Shown: positions 1 through 9,396 of the stretch, piece by piece
Layout of the letters: each line of letters begins with the position of its first letter
How positions within the stretch are numbered: the first letter of the stretch is position 1
Source of the DNA: Prosopocoilus inquinatus
Lineage: Eukaryota > Arthropoda > Insecta > Coleoptera > Lucanidae
NCBI GenBank assembly: GCA_036172665.1
Contig: CM069880.1
Span: forward strand, 2,730,501 to 2,794,500
DNA length: 64,000 nt
Direction of reading: 5' to 3'
Translations under genes and position numbers: made by a program
The notes under the pieces: generated by a model
Seen by the model: the letters and a program-made list of their open reading frames with translations, nothing else
The model's database searches: none
What the model was told of the DNA's origin: nothing

Positions 1-2956
1 GAAGATGGCGCTGCAATGATCGAAACTGGACGCGTCGAAGGTAAACCCGGATTGTCGCGTATCAAACGAAAGGTCTCGCCGAGCGGCGACGGAAAATCGC
101 GTCGGTTCGATTTTTCGATCGAAGATGGCGCTGCAATGATCGATACTGGACGCGTCGAACGTAAACCCGGGTTGTCGCGTATCAAACAAAAGGTCTCGCC
201 AAGCGGCGACGGAAAATCGCGTCGGTTCGATTTTTCGATCGAAGATGGCACTGCAATGATCGAAATCGGACGCGTCGAACGTAAACCCGGATTGTCGCGT
301 ATCAAACGAAAGGTCTCGCCGAGCGGCGACGTAAAATCGCGTCGGTTCGATTTTTCGATCGAAGATGGCGCTGCAATGATCGAAACTGGACGCGTCGAAT
401 GTAAACCCGGGTTGTCGCGTATCAAACGAAAGGTCTCGCCGAGCGGCGACGGAAAATCGCGTCGGTTCGATTTTTCGATATAAGATGGCGCTGCAATGAT
501 CGAAATCGGACGCGTCGAACGTAAACCCGGGTTGTCGCGTATCAAACAAAAGGTCTCGCCGAGCGGCGACGGAAAATCGCGTCGGTTCGATTTTTCGATC
601 GAAGATGGCACTGCAATGATCGAAATCGGACGCGTCGAACGTAAACCCGGATTGTCGCGTATCAAACGAAAGGTCTCGCCGAGCGGCGACGGAAAATCGC
701 GTCGGTTCGATTTTTCGATCGAAGATGGCACTGCAATGATCGAAATTGGACGCGTCGAACGTAAACCCGGATTGTCGCGTATCAAACGAAAGGTCTCGCC
801 GAGCGGCGACGGAAAATTGAGTCGGTTCGATTTTTCGATAGAAGATGACGCTGCATTGATCGAAACTGGAGGCGTCGAACGTAAACCCGGGTTGTCGCGC
901 ATCAAACGAAAGGTCTCGCCGAGCGGCGACAGAAAATCGCGTCGGTTCGATTTTTCGATCGAAGATGACGCTGCAATGATCGAAATTGGACGCGTCGAAC
1001 GTAAACCCGGGTTGTCGCGCATCAAACGAAAGGTCTCGCCGAGCGGCGACGGAAAATCGCGTCGGCTCGATTATTCGATCGAAGATGGCGCTTCAGTGAT
1101 CGAAATCGGACGCGTCGAACGTAAACCCGGATTGTCGCGTATCAAACGAAAAGCCTCGCCGAGCGGCGACGGAAAATCGCGTCGGTTCGATTATTCGATC
1201 GAAGATGGCTCTGCAATGATCGAAATCGGACGCGTCGAACGTAAACCCGGATTGTCGCGTATCAAACGAAAGGTCTCGCCGAGCGGCGACGGAAAATCGC
1301 GTCGGTTCGATTTTTCGATTCAAGATGACGCTGCAATGATCGAAACCGGACGCGTCGAACGTAAACCCGGCTTGTCGCGCATCAAACGAAAGGTCTCGCC
1401 GAGCGGCGACGGAAAATCGCGTCGGTTAGATTTTTCGATCGAAGATGGCGCTGCAATGATCGAAATCGGACGCGTCGAACGTAAACCCGGGTTGTCGCGT
1501 ATCAAACGAAAGGTCTCGCCGAGCGGCGACGGAAAATCGCGTCGGTTCGATTTCTCGATCGAAGATGACGCTGCAATGATCGAAACTGGACGCGTCGAAC
1601 GTAAACCCGGGTTGTCGCGCATCAAACGAAAGGTCTCGCAGAGCGGCGACGGAAAATCGCGTCGGTTCGATTTTTCGATCGAAGATGACGCTGCAATGAT
1701 CGAAACTGGACGCGTCGATCGTAAACCCGGATTGTCGCGTATCAAACGAAAGGTCTCGCCGAGCGGCGACGGAAAATCGCGTCGGTTCGATTTTTCGATC
1801 GAAGATGGCGCTGCAATGATCGAAATCGGACGCGTCGAACGTAAACCCGGGTTGTCGCGTATCAAACGAAAGGTCTCGCCGAGCGGCGACGGAAAACCGC
1901 TTCGGTTCGATTTTTCGATCGAAAATGGCGCTGCAATGATCGAAATCGAACGCGTCGAACGTAAACCCGGATTGTCGCGTATCAAACGAAAGGTCTCGCC
2001 GAGCGGCGACGGAAAATCGCGTCGGTTCGATTTTTCGATCGAAGATGGCGCTGCAATGATCGAAACTTTACGCGTCGAACGTAAACCCGGGTTGTCCCGG
2101 ATCAAACGAAAGGTCTCGCCTAGCGGCGACGGAAAATCGCGTCGGTTCGATTTTTCGATAGAAGATGGCGCTGCAATGATCGAAATTGGACGCGTCGAAC
2201 GTAAACCCGGGTTGTCGCGTATCAAACGAAAGGTCTCGCCGAGCGGCGACGGAAAATCGCGTCGGTTCGATTTTTCGATCGAAGATGGCGCTGCAATGAT
2301 CGAAACTGGACGCGTCGAACGTAAACCCGGGTTGTCGCGCATCAAACGAAAGGTCTCGCCGAGCGGCGACGGAAAATCGCGTCGGTTCGATTTTTCGATC
2401 GAAGATGGCGCTGCAATGATCGAAATCGGTCGCGTAGAACGTAAACCCGGGTTGTCGCGTATCAAACGAAAGGTCTCGCCGAGCGGCGACGGAAAATCGC
2501 GTCGGTTCGATTTTTCGATTGAAGATGGTGCTGCAGTGATCGAAACTGTACGCGTCGAACGTAAACCCGGGTTGTCGCGCATCAAACGAAAGGTCTCGCC
2601 GAGCGGCGACGGAAAATCGCGTCGGTTCGATTTTTCGATCGAAGATGGCGCTGCAATGATCGAAATCGGACGCGTCGAACGTAAACCCGGATTGTCGCGT
2701 ATCAAACGAAAGGTCTCGCCGAGCGGCGACGGAAAATCGCGTCGGTTCGATTTTTCGATCGAAGATGGCGCTGCAATTATCGAAACTGGACGCGTCGAAC
2801 GTAAACCCGGGTTGTCGCGTATCAAACGAAAGGTCTCGCCGAGCGGCGACGGAAAATCGCGTCGGTTCGATTTTTCGATCGAAGATGGCGCTGCAGTGAT
2901 CGATACTGGACGCGTCGAACGTAAACCCGGTTTGTCGCCTATCAAACGAAAGGTCT
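1..2956 (+). repeat. sat120 satellite array, block 1 (about 24.6 monomers)
   Basis: Head-to-tail 120-bp monomers stay on an exact 120-bp grid from base 1, each starting GAAGATGGCGCTGCAATGAT. Neighbours differ at a few recurring positions: GAAACT/GAAATC, CCCGGG/CCCGGA, CGT/CGC before ATCAAACG, and GGC/GAC/GGCACT near the start. A hand count gives about 55% GC and 21 CpG in a typical monomer. The period is a multiple of three and three of six frames lack stops in the consensus, so very long open frames occur, including an 820-codon one on the plus strand from 496. I treat these as a by-product of the period, not as genes. Bases 1 to about 1320 match 17625 to about 18944 monomer by monomer. The array ends abruptly after AAAGGTCT at 2956. 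Confidence 0.97.
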
Positions 2957-3400
2957 AAATCGATCGCGTCGAATTCTTTCCGACGTAGAAGAAAGTAGCT
3001 TTACGAACGTAACGTTTACCACATGGCGAGAGATATACGGGGTGATATCGAAAATGTGACACGAACGCGTGTGTAACAGTGAAAAATTGTTTCCACTGAA
3101 AAAAAGTAAGTGTTAAAAACAACTGAAAACCTCCAAATTCCATTTCTCCGATGTTACTCCGGTAATCGGAAAAAAAGTTATAAGACGATCGCGGCGGCGG
3201 CGGCGGCGTCGTTTTGCCGGTTAAATTCTTCACGATTTGCATTGTGCCGTCGCGTGTACGCTCTACCGAACGCGTCGAGATTTTGACGGAGCTCATTTGA
3301 ATTTGCATTTGAATTTGCCGCCGCGTAAAAGATGCGATCGATGAGGGTTGGTTGGCAACGATCGCGCGACACGCGCAGTAAGGAAACCTTGACACTTGAC

Positions 3401-3430
3401 ATATGTAATATTATATATCTGTACGGCCAG
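3401..3430 (+). promoter_or_regulatory. TATA-like core of the recurrent spacer module (tentative)
   Basis: The sequence AATATTATATATCTGTACGG lies just upstream of a GC-rich stretch (GGCCAGTCGTGGGGCCGG). The same core recurs near 19221, 21404, 23769, 29361, 31547 and 33902, always inside the same module. Spacer promoters between subrepeat arrays are known from rDNA intergenic spacers, but no rRNA sequence is present here. Promoter function is therefore inference from base composition and recurrence only. Confidence 0.2.
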
Positions 3431-3679
3431 TCGTGGGGCCGGAGCACCGGTGGTCGGAAGGGTGGGGGGGCGTGCTGACTATCGACAGTGATCTAACCTG
3501 GAAGCGACGCGCGAACTCTTTCGCGTTTGTCGTGTTACGCCGGCAGTCGGCCCGGCGGCGGAGGGAGTACGTGCGCCGCCGATCGAACGTGACCTAATCT
3601 AAAGCCGCCGACGCGATCTCTTTCGCCTCGCGGACGCGTTCGAACATAATTTCGACCGTACATATTACGTAAATAGATG

Positions 3680-3721
3680 AATAAAGGAGGCTTTGGATCT
3701 TCGTTTGTGATAAAAAAAAAA
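3680..3721 (+). other. AATAAA followed by an A10 run (poly(A)-end-like)
   Basis: AATAAA at 3680-3685 is followed 26 bases later by ten A (3712-3721), the spacing expected of a polyadenylated 3' end. The same arrangement is seen at 21683-21724 and in the third long spacer, with the A run at 31858-31867. In the short spacers (near 24049 and 34182) the A run is interrupted. It may be the scar of an old retroposed transcript, or chance in an A-rich region. Confidence 0.3.
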
Positions 3722-3774
3722 TGCGAGCGCGGGGAGGCCGATTCGTTCGCTCTCCGGCCGGCAATTAAAGCGGG

Positions 3775-4577
3775 AAATTTAAGGGAAAAAATTGAAAAAA
3801 CTCGATAAAAATTTTAAAAAATTAAAAATTAAGAGAACGGAAAAATTGAAAAAATTGGGGAAAAATATTCAAAATTTCGGAGGGAAATTTAAAAAAATCG
3901 ACAAGAATTCTAAAAATTAGGGAAACGGATTTCTTAAGTTTCCCAACTTTTTTAAAACATTTCATCACTTCTTACATTTTCCTTCACTTTTTTTCGAAAA
4001 TTGTTCAAGGTCAACCCAACCGACGCCAACCCAAGCGAGGCCAACCCAGACGGCGAAAAAAAATTTAATTTTTAGGAGAACGGAAAAATTGAAAAAATTG
4101 GGGAAAAATATTCAAAATTTCGGGAAGAAATTGGAAAAATCGAAATAAATAGGAAAAAATTCTAAGAATAGAGGAAGCCGATTATTGACGTTTTACAACT
4201 TTTTTAAAACATTTTTCCTCACTTTCTCTTACATATTCCTTAACTCTTTTTTTAAATTGTTCAAGGTCAACTAAAACGGCGCCAACCCAAGCGAGGCCAA
4301 CCCAGATGACAGAAAAATTTTATTTTAAAGAAAACGAAAAAATTTAAAGAATTAGGGAAAAATGTAGTAAATTTCGAGAAAAAATTGAAAAAAATCGAAA
4401 AAAAATGGAAAAAATTCTAAAAATTAAGGAAACCGATTTCTTAAGTTTTCCAACAATTTTTCTCACTTTTTCATAAACTTTCCTTCCCTTTCTTTTGTAA
4501 AATTGTTCAAGGTGAACCCAACCGACGCCAGCCCAAGCGAGGCCAACCCAGACGGCGAAAAAAAATTTATAAATTAA
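3775..4577. repeat. A-rich/T-rich tandem units of about 250 bp, three copies
   Basis: Three diverged tandem units each have an A/G-rich half (GAAAAAATTGGGGAAAAAT and similar), a T/C-rich half (AACTTTTTTAAAACATTT), and then a short GC-richer cassette beginning GTTCAAGGTCAACCCAACCG. The cassettes begin near 4006, 4258 and 4505, giving a period of about 250 bp. The two halves are partly complementary, so single strands could fold back. The same structure occurs in the other four spacers. Confidence 0.85.
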
Positions 4578-7500
4578 CTTTGTATCTCACATCAGAGTTA
4601 CTGGAGTCCGTCCAAACGTCAAATAACATGATAGATGAGTAAGGATCGATTAGATACATCACAGGAACAACGCTAATATGTGTTGTTTCGTTTAAAACTA
4701 TTTCCAGCTGCTGCTGCGTCCGAAAATTTCGTATCTCACATTAGAGTTACTGGAGTCCATCGAAACACGTCAAATAACATAGTAGCTAAGTAAGGATCGA
4801 TTAGATACATCACAGGAACAACGCTAATACGTGTTGTTTCGTTCAAAACTATTTCCAGCTTCTGCTGCGTCCAAAAACTTTGTATCTCACATCAGAGTTA
4901 CTGGAGTCCATTCAAACGTAAAATAACATGATAGATGAGTAAGGATCGATTAGATACATCACAGGAACAACGCTAATACGTGTCGTTTCATTTAAAACTG
5001 TTTCCAGCTTCTGCTGCGTCCAAAAACTTTTTATCTCACATCAGAGTTACTGGAGTGCATCCAAACGTAAAATAACATGATAGATGAGTAAGGATCGATT
5101 AGATACATCACAGGAACATCGCCAATGCGTGTTGTTTCGTTTAAAACTATTTCCAGCTTCTGCTGCGTCCGAAAACGTCGTATCTCACATCAGAGTTACT
5201 GGAGTCCATCGAAACGTCAAATAACATAGTAGCTAAGTAAGGATCGATTAGATACATCACAGGAACAACGCTAATACGTGTTGTTTCGTTCAAAACTATT
5301 TCCAGCTTCTGCTGCGTCCAAAAACTTTTTATCTCACATCAGAGTTACTGGAGTCCATCCAAACGTAAAATAACATGATAGATGAGTAAGGATCGATTAG
5401 ATACATCACAGGAACATCGCCAATGCGTGTTGTTTCGTTTAAAACTATTTCCAGCTTCTGCTGCGTCCGAAAACGTCGTATCTCACATCAGAGTTACTGG
5501 AGTCCATCGAAACGTCAAATAACATGATAGATAAGTAAGGATCGATTAGATACAGCACAGGAACAACGCTAATACGTGTTGTTTCGCTTAAAACTATTTC
5601 CAGCTCCTGCTGCGTCCAAAAACGTTGTATCTCACATCAGACTTACTGGAGTCCATCCAAACGTCAAATAACATGTTAGATAAGTAAGGATCGTTTAGAT
5701 ACATCACAGGAACAACGCTAATACGTGTTGTTTCGTTCAAAACTGTTTCTAGCTTCAGCTGCGTCCAAAAACTTCGTATCTCACATCAGAATTACTGGAG
5801 TCCATCCAAACGTCAAATAACATGTTAGATAAGTAAGGATCGTTTAGATACATCACAGGAACAACGCTAATACGTGTTGTTTCGTTCAAAACTATTTCCA
5901 GCTTCTGCTGTGTCCGAGAACTTTGTATCTCACATCAGAGATACTGGAGTCCATCCAAACGTCAAATAACATGATAGATGTGTAAGGATCGATTAGATAC
6001 ATCACAGGAACAACGCTAATACGTGTTGTTTCGTTCAAAACTATTTCCAGCTTCTGCTGCGTCCGAGAACTTTGTATCTCACATCAGAGTTACTGGAGTC
6101 CGTCCAAACGTCAAGTAACATGATAGATGAGTATGGATCGATTAGATACATCACAGGAACAACGCTAATATGTGTTGTTTTGTTTAAAACTATTTAAAGC
6201 TTCTGCTGCGTCCGAGAACTTCGTATCTCACATCCAAGTTACTGGAGTCCATCCAAACCTCAAATAACATGATAGATAAGTAAGGATCGATTAGATACAT
6301 CACAGGAACAACGCTAATACGTGTTGTTTCGTTTAAAACTATTTCCAGCTTCTGCTGCGTCCGAAAACGTCGTATCTCACATCAGAGTTACTGGAGTCCA
6401 TCCAAACGTCAAATAACTTGATAGATGAGTAAGGATCGATTAGATACATCACAGGAACAACGCTAATACGTGTTGCTTCGTTTAAAACTATTTCTAGCTT
6501 CATCTGCGTCCGAGAACTTCGTATCTCACATCCAAGTTACTGGAGTCCATCGAAACGCCACATAACATGATAGATGAGTAAGGATCGATTAGATACATCA
6601 CAGGAACAAAGCTAATACGTGTTGTTTCTTTTAAAACTATTTCCAGCTCCTGCTGCGTCCAAAAACTTTGTATCTCACATCAGACTTACTGGAGTCCATC
6701 CAAACGTCAAATAACATGTTAGATAAGTAAGGATCGTTTAGATACATCACAGGAACAACGCCAATACGTGTTGTTTCGTTCAAAACTAATTCCAGCTTCT
6801 GCTGTGTCCGAGAACTTTGTATCTCACATCAGAGTTACTGGAGTCCGTCCAAACGTCAAATAACATGATAGATGAGTAAGGATCGATTATATACATCACA
6901 GGAACAACGCTAATATGTGTTGTTTCGTTTAAAACTCTTTCCAGCTGCTGCTGCGTCCGAAAATTTCGTATCTCACATTAGAGTTACTGGAGTCCATCGA
7001 AACGTCAAATAACATAGTAGCTAAGAAAGGATCGATTAGATACATCACAGGAACAACGCTAATACGTGTTGTTTCGTTCAAAAATATTTCCAGCTTCTGC
7101 TGCGTCCGTAAACTTTGTATCTCACATCAGAGTTACTGGAGTCCATCCAAACGTCAAATAACTTGATAGATGAGTAAGGATCGATTAGATACATCACAGG
7201 AACAACGCTAATACGTGTTGCTTCGTTTAAAACTATTTCTAGCTTCAGCTGCGTCCGAGAACTTCGTATCTCACATCCAAGTTACTGGAGTCCATCGAAA
7301 CGCCACATAACATGATAGATGAGTAAGGATCGATTAGATACATCACAGGAACAACGCTAATGCGTGTTGTTTCGTTTAAAACTATTTCCAGCTTCTGCTG
7401 CGTCCGAGAACTTCGTATCTCACATCAGGGTTACTGGAGTCCATCCAAACGTCAAATAACATGATAGATAAGTAAGGATCGATTAGATACAGCACAGGAA

Positions 7501-9396
7501 CAAAGCTAATACGTGTTGTTTCGTTTAAAACTATTTCCAGCTCCTGCTGCGTCCAAAAACTTTGTATCTCACATCAGACTTACTGGAGTCCATCCAAACG
7601 TCAAATAACATGATAGATGAGTAAGGATCGATTAGATACATCACAGGAACAACGCTAATGGGTGTTGTTTCGTTTAAAACTATTTCCAGGTTCTGCTGCG
7701 TCCGAGAACTTCGCATCTCACATCAGGGTTACTGGAGTCCATCCAAACGTCAAATAACATGATATATAAGTAAGGATCGATTAGATACATCACAGGAACA
7801 ACGCTAATGCGTGTTGTTTCGTTTAAAACTATTTCTAGCTTCAGCTGCATTCGAGAACTTCGTAACTCACATCAAAGTTACTGGAGTCCATCGAAACGCC
7901 AAATGACATGATAGATGAGTAAGGATCGATTTGATACATCACAGGAACGACGCTAATACGTGTTGTTTCGTTTAAAACTATTTCTAGCTTCAGCTGCGTC
8001 CGAGAAATTCGTATCTCACATCAAAGTTACTGGAGTCCATCGAAACGTCAAATAACATAGTAGATAAGTAAGGATCGCTTAGATACATCACAGGAACAAC
8101 GTTAATACGTGTTGTTTCGTTCAAAACTATTTCCAGCTTCTGCTGCGTCCGAAAACTTTGTATCTTACATCAGAGTTACTGGAGTCCATCCAAACGTCAA
8201 ACAACATGATAGATGAGTAAGGATCGATTAGATACATCATAGGAACAACGCTAATACGTGTTGTTTCGTTTAAAACTATTTCTAGCTTCAGCTGCGTCCG
8301 AGAACTTTGTATCTCACATCAAAGTTACTGGAGTCCATCGAAACGTCAAATAACATGATAGATGAGTAAGGATCCAAACGTCAAACAACATGATAGATGA
8401 GTAAGGATCGATTAGATACATCATAGGAACAACGCTAATACGTGTTGTTTCGTTTAAAACTATTTCTAGCTTCAGCTGCGTAAGAGAACTTCGTATCTCA
8501 CATCAAAGTTACTGGAGTCCATCGAAACGCCAAATAACATGATAGATGAGTAAGGATCGATTAGATACATCACAGGAACAACGCTAATTCGTGTTGTTTC
8601 GTTCAAAACTAATTCCAGCTTCTGCTGTGTCCGAGAACTTTGTATCTCACATCAGAGTTACTGGAGTCCGTCCAAACGTCAAATAACATGATAGATGAGT
8701 AAGGATCGACTAGATACATCACAGGAACAACGCTAATATGTGTTGTTTCGTTTAAAACTATTTCCAGCTGCTGCTGCGTCCGAGAATTTCGTATCTAACA
8801 TTAGAGTTACTGGAGTCCATCGAAACGTCAAATAACATAGTAGCTAAGTAAGGATCGATTAGATACATCACAGGAACAACGCTAATACGTGTTGTTTCGT
8901 TTAAAACTATTTCCAGCTCCTGCTGCGTCCAAAAACTTTGTATCTCACATCAGACTTAATGGAGTCCATCCAAACGTCAAATAACATGTTAGATAAGTAA
9001 GGATCGTTTAGATACATCACAGGAACAACGCTAATACGTGTTGTTTCGTTCAAAACTATTTCCAGCTTCTGCTGCGTCCGAGAACTTTGTATCTCACATC
9101 AGAGTTACTGGAGTCCATCCAAACGTCAAATAACATGATAGATGAGTAAGGATCGATTAGATACATCACAGGAACAACGCTAATACGTGTTGTTTCGTTT
9201 AAAACTATTTCCAGCTTCTGCTGCGTCCGAGAACTTTGTATCTCACATCATAGTTACTGGAGTCCGTCCAAACGTCAAATAACATGATAGATGAGTATGG
9301 ATCGATTAGATACATCACAGGAACAACGCTAATATGTGTTGTTTCGTTTAAAACTATTTCCAGCTGCTGCTGCGTCCGAAAATTTCGTATCTCACA
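4578..9396 (+). repeat. sat149 satellite array 1 (about 32 monomers)
   Basis: Tandem 149-bp monomers share the landmark GTATCTCACATCAGAGTTAC (for example 4582, 4731, 4882, 5031). The second monomer has two extra bases, making that step 151 bp. Monomers differ in linked sets of variants: one with TCCGTCCAAACG and AATATGTG, usually followed by one with CAGCTGCTGCTG, CACATTAGAG and GTAGCTAAG. Because 149 is not a multiple of three, frames shift every monomer and no long coding frame persists. One irregular monomer junction lies at 8341-8410. The array joins sat120 at 9396/9397, after CTCACA. Confidence 0.97.
8341..8410 (+). repeat. Irregular partial duplication inside sat149
   Basis: The stretch CAAATAACATGATAGATGAG followed by TAAGGATC is joined directly to CAAACGTCAAACAACATGAT. 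A fragment of a monomer is thus duplicated, and the 149-bp phase is broken once. The joint lies at ATCC, a short string shared by GGATC and CCATCC in the normal monomer, so a microhomology-mediated or unequal exchange is likely. Confidence 0.8.

Larger units (their letters stand above)
2957..4577. other. Long spacer, copy 1, between sat120 and sat149
   Basis: This non-satellite segment is nearly identical to 20960-22590 and 31103-32723. Its first part (about 2957-3320) is of mixed composition and holds a (GCG)6 run near 3191-3208. A GC-rich module follows (about 3318-3775), with a TATA-like core near 3401-3420 and an AATAAA at 3680-3685 followed by ten A. From about 3775 to 4577 it is built of A-rich and T-rich repeats. 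A 146-codon minus-strand open frame covers 2955-3395 in all three copies. The copies are too similar for its preservation to mean anything, and I recognise no protein domain in it. Confidence 0.85.

Noticed and set aside
1320..2945. Long minus-strand open frames across sat120 (also in the arrays at 10.2-11.3, 16.0-18.6, 19.5-20.9 and 25.5-31.1 kb)
   Set aside because: They are the other stop-free frames of the same 120-bp monomer. They overlap each other and the plus-strand frame, and have no domain, start context or independent conservation.
1..2956. Regular repeats of 120 bp as a CRISPR array
   Set aside because: The whole 120-bp unit repeats with no unique spacers, monomers are long and coding-like in several frames, and the context (LINE, A-rich spacers) is eukaryotic.
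2955..3395. 146-codon minus-strand frame in the long spacers
   Set aside because: It is present in all three copies only because the copies are nearly identical. It reads through a (GCG)n run as polyproline and shows no recognisable domain.
2957..4577. rDNA intergenic spacer
   Set aside because: The layout (subrepeats plus repeated promoter-like core) is reminiscent, but no 18S, 5.8S or 28S sequence is recognisable anywhere in 64 kb.
7531..7716. Short minus-strand frames in sat149 (also 36811-37005)
   Set aside because: The 149-bp period shifts the frame each monomer, so these are chance openings of about 60 codons.
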